DNA of 7,794 nt from Verrucomicrobiota bacterium (GCA_025363535.1 JANYDP010000440.1:1-7794); one strand, 5' to 3'. Positions 1-7,234 are shown, numbered from the stretch's first letter. Notes: generated by a model from the letters alone, not told the origin. A program made the numbers and translations.

Positions 1-1
1 C

Positions 2-1351
2 GACGCCGCGTTCGCCGCGATGTCGGCGAATGTCGTACGCGACGAAGGCGGCGTCGTGACGGTGGCGGCCAATCTCGCGACGGCCCGCGAGGCGACGGCC
101 CGGCAGTCCTTTGAACTGGTACTGCTCGACAATCATCTGCCCGACGGCAAGGGCTACGATTTTTTTGACCAGCTCGCCCGCCGCAATCCCGACGCACCCA
201 TCGTGATGATCACCGGCATGCCGGATCTGGGCGAAGCCGTCCGCCTCACACGCAACGGCCTGTTTGAGTACCTGACCAAGCCGGTGAACCTGGACGCGCT
301 CGCCGCGTGTTTGCAGCGCGCCAAGCTCCGGCTCGCGGCGCGCGAAGTTCCGGCGAGCGCGACCGAATTTTTTGGTGAATCCCCGGCGATGCGCGAGGTG
401 CTGGCGCAGTTGCGTCAGGCCGCCAAACACGCGGCCGGCACGGTGTTGCTGACCGGCGAGACCGGCGCGGGCAAAGATGTCGCCGCCCGGGCGCTGCATC
501 AGTTCACTTCACCGGATGGCAAGGCGCCTTTCATCGCGGTGAACTGCGCCGCGCTGCCCGCCGAGATGTTCGAGTCGGAATTGTTCGGCGCGGAACGCGG
601 TGCCTACACCGGCGCGGACAAAAAGCGCACGGGCCTGGTGGCGGCGGCGGCGGGCGGGACTTTGTTCCTGGATGAAATCGCGGAAGTGCCGCTGGCGTTG
701 CAGGGCAAACTGCTGCGGCTGCTGGAGGCGCGCGAGTTTCGCTCGCTCGGCAGCACCGACGTGCAACCGTTCACCGGACGCTTCGTGGCGGCGACGAATA
801 AAAATCTCGCGGAAGAAGTGAAGGCCGGAAGGTTTCGTGAAGATTTGCTTTACCGGCTGGATGTGTTCGCCGTCGAGCTGCCGCCGTTGCGTCGGCGGCG
901 CGCGGACATTCCGGGGCTCGCGGAATTGTTGCTGGCCCAGCTCGCGCAGAAATACTCACGCACCAAGCCGCTGTTGAAGACGGAGGATCTGGCCGCGCTC
1001 ACCGCGCACAGTTTTCCCGGCAACGTCCGCGAACTGCGGAACGTGCTCGAACGTTCGCTGCTGCGCACGGATGAAGGTGCGAAGTGGCTGGCGATGGATT
1101 TGAACTGGCTGCGGCGCAATGCGCCGGCTGAAACTCCCGCCGACCGGCCGGCAACGAGCGCGGCCCTCGAACCCCTGCCCGCCGACCGAAAGCTTTCGCC
1201 CGTCGAGGCGCAAGAATATCGCCTCATCCGCGACACGTTGCGCGAGTGCAACGGCGGCATCCGGCGCGCGGCCACGGCGCTCGGTTTGTCCCCGCAGGCG
1301 CTTTTGCGGCGGTTGGAAAAGTGGCCCGAATTGCGTCCGGCCAAAGAGTGA
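2..1351 (+). CDS. NtrC-family sigma-54-dependent response regulator, 5' partial
   Basis: Two-component response regulator that, once phosphorylated, should activate transcription by sigma-54 RNA polymerase from upstream sites in the cytoplasm. The frame is open to the window edge and reads DAAFAAM before the first ATG at 20. The leading Asp looks like part of the receiver's acidic pocket, so the true start lies a few codons outside. Numbering from that ATG: receiver about 1-105 with phospho-acceptor D37 (LVLLDNHLP), T65 (VMITG) and K87 (YLTKP); AAA+ domain about 115-350 with Walker A GETGAGKD (146-153), GAYTGA (194-199, the sigma-54 contact loop, Tyr in place of the usual Phe), Walker B GGTLFLDE (212-219) and sensor-II GNVREL (334-339); Fis-type HTH about 413-434. 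All activator motifs look intact. Two sigma-54 promoters with a shared palindrome follow, so the downstream genes are its likely targets. The cognate kinase is not in the window. Confidence 0.96.
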   Translation, partial: DAAFAAMSANVVRDEGGVVTVAANLATAREATARQSFELVLLDNHLPDGKGYDFFDQLARRNPDAPIVMITGMPDLGEAVRLTRNGLFEYLTKPVNLDALAACLQRAKLRLAAREVPASATEFFGESPAMREVLAQLRQAAKHAAGTVLLTGETGAGKDVAARALHQFTSPDGKAPFIAVNCAALPAEMFESELFGAERGAYTGADKKRTGLVAAAAGGTLFLDEIAEVPLALQGKLLRLLEAREFRSLGSTDVQPFTGRFVAATNKNLAEEVKAGRFREDLLYRLDVFAVELPPLRRRRADIPGLAELLLAQLAQKYSRTKPLLKTEDLAALTAHSFPGNVRELRNVLERSLLRTDEGAKWLAMDLNWLRRNAPAETPADRPATSAALEPLPADRKLSPVEAQEYRLIRDTLRECNGGIRRAATALGLSPQALLRRLEKWPELRPAKE

Positions 1352-1352
1352 G

Positions 1353-1370
1353 TGTTCCGATCACGGAACA
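1353..1370. promoter_or_regulatory. Palindromic activator site, TGTTCCG-N4-CGGAACA (copy 1)
   Basis: Perfect inverted repeat with 7-bp arms around ATCA, starting 2 bp after the regulator's stop codon. A further GGAAC half-site follows at 1372-1376 in direct orientation. No T-run follows, which argues against an intrinsic terminator. The same 14 conserved bases with a different 4-base centre recur before the next gene but one. The centre is about 108 bp upstream of the predicted sigma-54 transcription start, a normal distance for an NtrC-type enhancer, and the 18-bp dyad suits a Fis-type HTH dimer. That the adjacent regulator binds here is inferred. Confidence 0.62.
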
Positions 1371-1442
1371 TGGAACGTCACTGCGTTAAAGATTCCCTTA
1401 CGAAAAACCCCGGTTTGTGCGATTATCCTCCTGACCCGGCGC

Positions 1443-1460
1443 TTGGCAGCCGGCCTGCTA
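1443..1460 (+). promoter_or_regulatory. Sigma-54 (-24/-12) promoter for the secreted Ig-like gene
   Basis: The sequence TTGGCAGCCGGCCTGCTA has the invariant GG at 1445-1446 and GC at 1457-1458, separated by exactly 10 bases as in the consensus TGGCACG-N4-TTGCW. The TTGGCA and TGCT blocks match; the bases after TGGCA and the first T of TTGC do not. Transcription would start near 1470, leaving a leader of about 33 nt to the ATG at 1503. The position right after a sigma-54 activator gene and downstream of a palindrome strengthens the call. It is the weaker of the two promoters. Confidence 0.62.
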
Positions 1461-1502
1461 AACAAAGCTGACGAACGCAGAACATTTTAGGAACACCGAC
1501 GT

Positions 1503-3305
1503 ATGAACGTGTTTGCCCGGAGCAAACTTTCCGGCCGACCGGTGCGCCGCTCTTTGAGAGCAGCTCACACCGGACGGCTCGCGCTTGCCGTGATCTGGCT
1601 GGCGGGCGCGGCGCTCGGTCACGGACAGGTTTTCCAGGATTATTTCACGAACCGCCAAACCCTCACGACGACGAATGGCACGTTGTTCGGCAACAACACG
1701 ACGGCGACCGTGGAGGTGGGCGAGCCGAAGCACGGCAACAAACCGGGCGGCCATTCGCTGTGGATTTCGTGGCTCGCACCGGTGGACGGCGTGGCGACGT
1801 TCGACACGCACGGCAGTTCGTTCGACACCCTGATGTCGGCGTACACTTTGAGTCCTACGAATGCGACGACGTTTTCCAGCCTGCAAGAACAAAGCCGCAA
1901 CGACGACGATCCGGGCTTTGAGCCAACCAGCTTGATTCAATTTGGGGCCATTGCAGGCAAGACGTACCAGATCGCGGTGGACGGTTACAACGGCGCGACC
2001 GGCACGGTGCAGTTGAACTGGAGCTTTCTCCCCGCGACTGCCGCGCCGCCCATCATCAGCAGCGTGCCGCCCGACCAGGCGGCCAAACAGGGCGACACCG
2101 TGACGTTGAGCGTGAACATGACCACGTCGGCCAACCTGCAGCTCAACTGGTATTTCAACGGTGCCGAAGAATCCATCCAGACGGGGACGAACTACACCAT
2201 CACCAGTCTGCAACCGACCAATGTGGGCCGCTACCAATTGCGCGTCAGCATTGGCAACGGCAACAACCGCGTGCGCTTTTTCACCGATCCGATTGAGATT
2301 CAAATCAACTCCGACGGCATCACCAACGCGCTGGCGCAGGACAAATTGTTTGACGCCCTGGCCACGCCGCTGCTGGGCGATGATGGCAGCGGCGGCTCCG
2401 GTCTGGTGTTCCGCTCCCTCTTTAACGGAACCCGCACGCCGGCCCCCGCCTCGCTCGGCGTCGCCAGCGGCTACAATGGCAGCCAGATTTTCAACACCAC
2501 GTTCGCCACGCAAGATCCGGCCGAACCCCCGCACTGCGGCGTCACCGGCGGCTCATCGTACTGGCTCGTTTATCAGCCGCCCACCAACGGCGTGATCACG
2601 CTCGACACGGTGGGCAGCACATATGACACGGTGATGGAGGTGTACACCTACAACGGCACGCTCGTCAGCTACGCGGACTTGATTTCGCTCGCGTGCGACA
2701 ACGACAGCCTGGGTCTGCACGGCCCGGCGCGCGTCTCGTTCCAGGTGAACAAGGCCCGCCGCTACGTGGTCGTCGTGGACGGGGTCAATAATGCGCGGGG
2801 CGTCGCCCAATTGAATTATCAACTGAACACCAACCTCCCCGCCACGCCGCCCGTGCTGCAAAGCCAGGTCACGACACAGACCGTGGCCGTGGGTTCGACC
2901 GTGCTGCTCGCCCCCCCGATCAGCGGCTGTCCGCCCATGCGCTACGGCTGGAAAAAAGATGGCGCGCCGCTCCCCGGCAATTCCGCCGGCTGGCTCCTGC
3001 TCGTCAATGTCAGCGTCACCAACAGCGGCAACTACTTGCTCGCCACCACAAACGACTTCGGCAACCTCACCGTGACCCTTCCCCTGCACGTCGTGGTACC
3101 GCCCGCCTGCACCGTGGCGCCGGCCGCCAACGCGATGACCTTGAATTTCCCCACCACCACCGGCCTGCTTTACACCATTGAACAAGCCGCCACCGTGACC
3201 GGCCCGTGGTCGCCGTGGTCGGAAACATTCGGCGGCAACGGACAGATTTTTTCCACCAACCTCGCCTGCGCCGACACGCATTTCTTCCGGGTGCGCGTGA
3301 ACTGA
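1503..3305 (+). CDS. Secreted protein with duplicated beta module and Ig-like domains
   Basis: No catalytic function is recognisable; it looks like an exported surface or adhesion-type repeat protein. A signal peptide is visible, with a basic N-terminus to about residue 25, hydrophobic LALAVIWLAGAALG, and likely cleavage near GHG-QV (about 41-42). A beta-rich module (about 65-175, reminiscent of bacterial pre-peptidase C-terminal domains) recurs at about 345-440: compare GVATFDTHGSSFDTLMSAYT with GVITLDTVGSTYDTVMEVYT, each later followed by an acidic N/D segment and a VDG motif. Ig-like domains follow each copy (about 181-268 with LQLNWYFNG; about 448-532 with YGWKKDGAPL). The C-terminal module (about 534-600, LLYTIEQAATVTGPWSPW then FFRVRV) resembles one common on verrucomicrobial secreted proteins. 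The start is supported by AGGAA at 1489-1493, 9 bases before the ATG, and by the sigma-54 promoter just upstream. It is probably co-regulated with the next gene. The export call is strong; the ligand is unknown. Confidence 0.9.
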   Translation: MNVFARSKLSGRPVRRSLRAAHTGRLALAVIWLAGAALGHGQVFQDYFTNRQTLTTTNGTLFGNNTTATVEVGEPKHGNKPGGHSLWISWLAPVDGVATFDTHGSSFDTLMSAYTLSPTNATTFSSLQEQSRNDDDPGFEPTSLIQFGAIAGKTYQIAVDGYNGATGTVQLNWSFLPATAAPPIISSVPPDQAAKQGDTVTLSVNMTTSANLQLNWYFNGAEESIQTGTNYTITSLQPTNVGRYQLRVSIGNGNNRVRFFTDPIEIQINSDGITNALAQDKLFDALATPLLGDDGSGGSGLVFRSLFNGTRTPAPASLGVASGYNGSQIFNTTFATQDPAEPPHCGVTGGSSYWLVYQPPTNGVITLDTVGSTYDTVMEVYTYNGTLVSYADLISLACDNDSLGLHGPARVSFQVNKARRYVVVVDGVNNARGVAQLNYQLNTNLPATPPVLQSQVTTQTVAVGSTVLLAPPISGCPPMRYGWKKDGAPLPGNSAGWLLLVNVSVTNSGNYLLATTNDFGNLTVTLPLHVVVPPACTVAPAANAMTLNFPTTTGLLYTIEQAATVTGPWSPWSETFGGNGQIFSTNLACADTHFFRVRVN

Positions 3306-3315
3306 TGGTTCGCAC

Positions 3316-3343
3316 CACTGTTCCGCCAACGGAACAGTGTTCC
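3316..3343. promoter_or_regulatory. Palindromic activator site with the same core (copy 2)
   Basis: Perfect inverted repeat with 10-bp arms, CACTGTTCCG and CGGAACAGTG (3316-3325 and 3330-3339), around CCAA, starting 10 bp after the preceding stop. Its inner 7+7 bases are identical to copy 1 at 1353-1370. A third half-site TGTTCC (3338-3343) overlaps the right arm, so GGAACA-G-TGTTCC forms a second, nested palindrome. It is centred about 140 bp upstream of the predicted sigma-54 start of the FecR-TPR gene. The 10-bp stem could also form an RNA hairpin at the end of the upstream transcript, but no T-tract follows. Operator function is inferred from recurrence and context. Confidence 0.65.
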
Positions 3344-3440
3344 ACTTTCAGCACTCCCAACTTCAGCGACGACGTCCGCTTTCGCTTGGATTCGCCAGCA
3401 AATCAGCCTTTGCAAAATCCTTTTGCGAAATTCTCCCGCG

Positions 3441-3456
3441 TGGCAAGAGCGTTGCT
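3441..3456 (+). promoter_or_regulatory. Sigma-54 (-24/-12) promoter for the FecR-TPR-barrel gene
   Basis: The sequence TGGCAAGAGCGTTGCT matches the consensus TGGCACG-R-N3-TTGCW at every specified position except one (A for C after TGGCA). The GG at 3442-3443 and GC at 3454-3455 are separated by the required 10 bases. The predicted start near 3467 lies about 13 nt before the ATG at 3480 and about 200 nt before the alternative GTG at 3669. It sits in an otherwise gene-free gap downstream of the palindrome at 3316-3343. Confidence 0.8.
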
Positions 3457-3479
3457 AAATGAACCGAACCTGAACGCTC

Positions 3480-6400
3480 ATGCGCCCGAACCCAACATCA
3501 AACCGCGCACAACTGCCGCCGACCAAATCCCTGGTCGTCCGGCAGCGCCTGCTGATTTCCTTCCCCGCCCCGATGCCACCGGAGCCGTGCCTCCTCCACC
3601 ACCGGCAGCTCAGGGATTGGCCGCAGCCGGAGCTTCCAACGCGGCGCGGTTCCGATTACCTTGCGCGCGTGCGGCGAATTGTTTTCTCCTTCTCCCTAAT
3701 GACGCTGGGCTTATTCCAAGCCGCCGCGCAGACCAGTAATTCCGCCAGCATCTTGCTGGAAGCCGCCGGGCAGGTGGAATTTTTTGGCGGTGCCAAAACC
3801 AACTGGCAGCCGGCTGCGGTTGGCGTGCTGCTTCATCCCGGCGACCGCGTCCGCACCCACGCCCAAAGCCGCGCTGCCGTCCAGCTTTCCGACCGCAGCG
3901 TCATCCGCCTCAACGAACGCACCACGCTGGAAATCCTTCCGCCGCGCCGCGCCGAGAAAAAACGCTTCAGTCTGCCGGGAGGCTCCATTTATTTCTTCAA
4001 CCGCGAAAAACCGGCGGACGTGGAGTTCGACACCCCGCTCGCCGCCGGGGCGATTCGCGGCACGGAATTCCTGCTCGAAGTCGCGGCGGCTGATTCCGCC
4101 GTTCACCTCGCGCTGATTGACGGACTCGTCGGCCTACAAACTCAGATTGGCGAAATCTCACTTCAACGCGGTGAAGAATTGCAGCTCGCACCCGGGCAGC
4201 CACCGCAGAAAACCGCGCTCGTAAACACCAACGCCAAAATTCAATGGGCGCTTTATTATCCGGCCATTGTTAACCCGCTGGAACTGCAATTGAATTCCAC
4301 GGAGCAATCTTCTCTGGCCAAAGTTTTACGCCAATACAACTCCGGCGATCTGCTCGCCGCGTTGGCAGAGTGGCCGGAAAATAAAAACCCGGCCAGTCCG
4401 GGCGCGAAAATTCTCCACGCCCAACTCGAACTCGCCGTGGGGCAAGTGACCGAGGCGGAACAACTGATTGCCGGGCTCGATGAACCTGCCGCTGCCGGGT
4501 TGCGCAAACTCATCGCGGTGGTGCGAGGAGAAAAAGTGTTGTCCGAAACTTCGACTCAAAGCGCCACGCTTCTGCTCGCGGACGGCTACGCCTTGCAGTC
4601 GCACGCGGACTTGGAAGGTGCGCGCACCACTGCGGGGCGGGCGGTTGTCCTCGCACCGGGATTCGGCTTCGCCCACGCGCGCTGGGCGGAACTGGAATTT
4701 TCCTTCGGCCATCGCCGCGCCGCCCTGGTCGAGTTGGATCGCGCGCTGAAAATTTCTCCCAGGCTCGCAGCGGCGCACTCGTTGAAAGGTTTTGTGCTGC
4801 TGGATCAAGGCGCGAACAAACAAGCGTTGCAGTCGTTTGAGCAAGCCCTGGAACTCGACGCCGCGCTTGGTTCCGCGTGGCTGGGACGCGGGCTTTGCCG
4901 GTTGCGCGAAAGAAATTTCATGGAGGCCCGCGCCGCGTTCCAGGCCGCCGCCGCGCTCGAACCTCAACGCAGTTTGTTCCGCAGCTATCTCGGCAAGGCC
5001 GCCGGCGAACTCGGCGACAACAAGGCAGCGGACAAGGAACTGCGCCTCGCCAAGGAACTCGATGCCAGCGATCCGACCGCGTGGCTTTATTCCGCGTTGC
5101 AGTTGTGGCAGGAGAACAAACTCAACGCCGCGATTCGCGATCTGGAAAAATCCTCGGAGCTGAACGACAACCGCGCCGTCTTCCGCTCGCGGCTGCTGCT
5201 CGATGACGACCGCGCCGTGCGCAGCGCCAATCTCGCCGCGCTTTACGATGAGGCGGGCATCACCGAAGCCAGCCGTCGCGCCGCCGCGCGTTCGGTCGCG
5301 GAAAGTTACGCGAACTTTTCCGGCCATCTGTTTCTTGCGAACTTCTACCAATCGCAACAGGGCGAAAACAACTACGACCTGCGCCTCGAAACCGCGCGCC
5401 AAAGCGAACTGCTCCTGGCAAATCTGCTCGCGCCTCCGGGCGCGGGAAATTTGTCGCAGACGCTTTCGCAGTCGGAGCGGCTGCGGTTCTTTGATCAGAA
5501 ACCCATTGGCATAAGTTCGCTCACGACCTACGGCAGCCGGGGAGATTGGAGCCAGACCGGCACCGTCTTCGGTTCGGTGGACGGATTCAGTTACGCCTTT
5601 GACGCAGCTTACAACAGCCTCAACGGCCAGCGCGTGAACAACAGCATTGAGCGGCGCGATTTTGTTCTCACGATGAAGCAACGCGTCACGCCGGACGACG
5701 AAGCGTATTTTCAAATCGGCGATTTCCGCACGACCGCTGGCGACGTGGCAAACTTGTACGATCCGGCTTCAGCCAAGGCAAATTTTCGCATGGAAGAAAA
5801 ACAGGAGCCGGATGTCTATGCCGGCTGGCATCACACGTGGTCGCCGGGCAGCCACACGCTGCTGCTCGTCGCGCGACTTTCGGATCGTCTGGGATTTCAT
5901 GACCCGAACGAGAGCATTCTCTTTTTGCAAACCAGCTTGTTTGGCGGCGACGTTCTCGCCGTGCGCCAAGGCCCGCTCGCGCCGCCGCCGACCGGACAAG
6001 GGCCAATGCAGTTGGATTTCGCGCGCGACTTCAAGCTCTACTCGGCGGAACTCCAGCACATCTGGGAAACGCCGCGCTGTACGTTAGTCGTGGGAGGCCG
6101 GGTTCAGTCTGGCGATGTCACTGTGCAGGCGAACATGACCAATTCTTTTCTCGGCCTGCCCAACCCTGTCTTCAGCCAATCCTCCAAAGGCACGCTGGAT
6201 CGCGAGAATGCTTACGCCTACACAACCTGGAAAATTTTAGATTCGCTTCAGCTCATCGTAGGCGGTGCCTACGACCGGGTGCGCTTCCCGGACAATCAGG
6301 ATTTGCCGCCGCTCTCCTCCGGCACCACGACGCACGACCTGTTCTCGCCGAAACTTGGCTTGCTCTATCAACCGTGGAATCGCGGGCAACTGCGCGCCAG

Positions 6401-7157
6401 TTACACGAAGTCGCTCGGCGGACTTTATTTCGACAACAGCGTGCGGCTCGAACCGACGCAGGTCGGCGGCTTCAACCAAGCGTTCCGCAGTTTGATTCCC
6501 GAAAGCGTCGCCGGTCTCGTGGCCGGCTCGAAGTTTGAAACCATCGGCGCGGGGTTTGATCAATCGCTCGCGTGCGGAAGTTTCTTCGGTGTCGAACTTG
6601 AGCAACTCAGTTCGAGCGGGGATCGGGAAGTGGGAACGTTTCAATCCTTCGCCGAGCTGTATGCGCCCGAAACGGCGAACCACACGCGCGAGACGCTCGA
6701 TTTTCGCGAGCAAAATTTAAGCGCGTATTTCGGGCAGTTGCTGGGCGAAAATTTTTCCATCGGCGCGCGCTACCGGGTGAGCAACGCAAAATTGCAGGAA
6801 CGCTTTCCGCAAATCCCGACGACGGCTGCGGGCCTCGACCAATTGTCGCGCAACGAAAGCGCGCTCCTGCATCAGGTGTCGCTCACGGGCAATATGCATC
6901 TGCCCTGCGGCTTCTTTGCGCAATGGGAATCCGCCTGGTACCGCCAGGATACCGGCGGCGCGATTCCTTCATTGGCCACGGCCGATTTCTGGCAGCACAA
7001 CGTGATGGCCGGCTATCGTTTTCCGCGTCGCCAGGCTGAGTTGCAGATTGGCGTGCTCAACTTGCTGGATACGGATTACCGGCTGAACCCGCTCAACCTT
7101 CATGCGGACTTGGCGCGCCGCCGCACCTTCGTCGCAAGCTTACGGTTGAACTTTTGA
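3480..7157 (+). CDS. FecR-TPR-TonB-receptor-like outer-membrane barrel fusion protein
   Basis: Predicted outer-membrane protein of 1225 codons. After a signal peptide (hydrophobic IVFSFSLMTLGLF at about 67-79, cleavage near AAAQ-T) comes a FecR domain at about 90-250 (GDRVRTHAQSRAAVQLSD, GSIYF, AIRGTEFLLEV, LIDGLVGL). Six back-to-back 34-residue TPRs tile about 361-564, followed by an LLLDDDRAVRSANLA linker. A beta-rich region at about 675-1225 has receptor-like strands (SPKLGLLYQPWNRGQLRASY, GVLNLLDTDYRLNP) and ends in RLNF, a terminal aromatic typical of BAM-inserted barrels. No plug domain or TonB box is evident, so active TonB-dependent uptake is doubtful. The periplasmic FecR and TPR parts could sense or scaffold, with the barrel as pore or anchor (inference). 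Start: residues 1-63 are Pro/Arg-rich and unlike a signal peptide, whereas a GTG at 3669 (codon 64) gives a normal one (VRRIVFSFSLM...AAAQ); neither has a clear Shine-Dalgarno. The longer start is listed; the shorter may be the real one. Confidence 0.92.
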   Translation: MRPNPTSNRAQLPPTKSLVVRQRLLISFPAPMPPEPCLLHHRQLRDWPQPELPTRRGSDYLARVRRIVFSFSLMTLGLFQAAAQTSNSASILLEAAGQVEFFGGAKTNWQPAAVGVLLHPGDRVRTHAQSRAAVQLSDRSVIRLNERTTLEILPPRRAEKKRFSLPGGSIYFFNREKPADVEFDTPLAAGAIRGTEFLLEVAAADSAVHLALIDGLVGLQTQIGEISLQRGEELQLAPGQPPQKTALVNTNAKIQWALYYPAIVNPLELQLNSTEQSSLAKVLRQYNSGDLLAALAEWPENKNPASPGAKILHAQLELAVGQVTEAEQLIAGLDEPAAAGLRKLIAVVRGEKVLSETSTQSATLLLADGYALQSHADLEGARTTAGRAVVLAPGFGFAHARWAELEFSFGHRRAALVELDRALKISPRLAAAHSLKGFVLLDQGANKQALQSFEQALELDAALGSAWLGRGLCRLRERNFMEARAAFQAAAALEPQRSLFRSYLGKAAGELGDNKAADKELRLAKELDASDPTAWLYSALQLWQENKLNAAIRDLEKSSELNDNRAVFRSRLLLDDDRAVRSANLAALYDEAGITEASRRAAARSVAESYANFSGHLFLANFYQSQQGENNYDLRLETARQSELLLANLLAPPGAGNLSQTLSQSERLRFFDQKPIGISSLTTYGSRGDWSQTGTVFGSVDGFSYAFDAAYNSLNGQRVNNSIERRDFVLTMKQRVTPDDEAYFQIGDFRTTAGDVANLYDPASAKANFRMEEKQEPDVYAGWHHTWSPGSHTLLLVARLSDRLGFHDPNESILFLQTSLFGGDVLAVRQGPLAPPPTGQGPMQLDFARDFKLYSAELQHIWETPRCTLVVGGRVQSGDVTVQANMTNSFLGLPNPVFSQSSKGTLDRENAYAYTTWKILDSLQLIVGGAYDRVRFPDNQDLPPLSSGTTTHDLFSPKLGLLYQPWNRGQLRASYTKSLGGLYFDNSVRLEPTQVGGFNQAFRSLIPESVAGLVAGSKFETIGAGFDQSLACGSFFGVELEQLSSSGDREVGTFQSFAELYAPETANHTRETLDFREQNLSAYFGQLLGENFSIGARYRVSNAKLQERFPQIPTTAAGLDQLSRNESALLHQVSLTGNMHLPCGFFAQWESAWYRQDTGGAIPSLATADFWQHNVMAGYRFPRRQAELQIGVLNLLDTDYRLNPLNLHADLARRRTFVASLRLNF

Positions 7158-7182
7158 CACACGCATCAACCTGCGACTAACC

Positions 7183-7220
7183 AAAGTTTGTAGGAGTCGA
7201 GGTAACGAGACACAAACTTT
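7183..7220. repeat. Hairpin repeat with 9-bp arms (AAAGTTTGT / ACAAACTTT)
   Basis: A perfect 9-bp inverted repeat (7183-7191 and 7212-7220) encloses a 20-base centre. Within the centre, GTC (7196-7198) and GAC (7209-7211) could extend the stem after a 4-base bulge. It begins 25 bp after the stop of the outer-membrane gene, so it may serve as that transcript's 3' hairpin, although no T-tract follows. The centre (GAGTCGAGGTAACGAGAC) has the look of a dispersed intergenic element. It also lies inside the tail of the minus-strand transposase frame, which shows that this tail is not conserved protein. Confidence 0.6.
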
Positions 7221-7234
7221 CATGACGGTAAACC

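Noticed and set aside
1353..1370. LexA (SOS) box reading of the TGTTC...GAACA palindromes
   Set aside because: The verrucomicrobial LexA motif as I recall it is TGTTC-N4-GAACA. Here the TGTTC and GAACA blocks are 8 bases apart in both copies, and the flanking genes have no link to DNA repair.
1405..1416. Inverted repeat AAACC-CC-GGTTT in the first gap
   Set aside because: Only 5-bp arms and no counterpart in the second gap.
2407..2431. TGTTCCG...CGGAAC pair inside the secreted-protein gene
   Set aside because: The half-sites are 12 bases apart instead of 4 and lie within coding sequence with no promoter nearby; probably coincidence.
1458..2534. Long minus-strand open frame (358 codons) opposite the secreted-protein gene
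   Set aside because: Its translation is low-complexity and rich in R, G, A and V without recognisable domains, while the plus strand encodes a signal peptide and Ig-like domains. It is an antisense shadow in GC-rich DNA.
3316..3339. Intrinsic terminator after the secreted-protein gene
   Set aside because: The 10-bp stem is good, but no run of T follows (TTCCACTTTCAGC) and the same core recurs upstream of another sigma-54 promoter. A regulatory site explains both copies better.
3401..3413. IHF-like site between the palindrome and the second sigma-54 promoter
   Set aside because: AATCAG followed by CCTTTGC resembles WATCAR-N4-TTR, but the spacing is off by one base and one position mismatches, so support is too weak even though the location would suit a bending protein.
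3412..3426. Small inverted repeat GCAAAA-TCC-TTTTGC
   Set aside because: A perfect but short A/T-run palindrome just upstream of the -24 box. It has no second copy and may be chance.
4326..5714. Minus-strand open frame of 462 codons opposite the TPR region
   Set aside because: It lies antisense to well-formed TPR repeats and shows no domain of its own; a shadow of GC-rich codon use.
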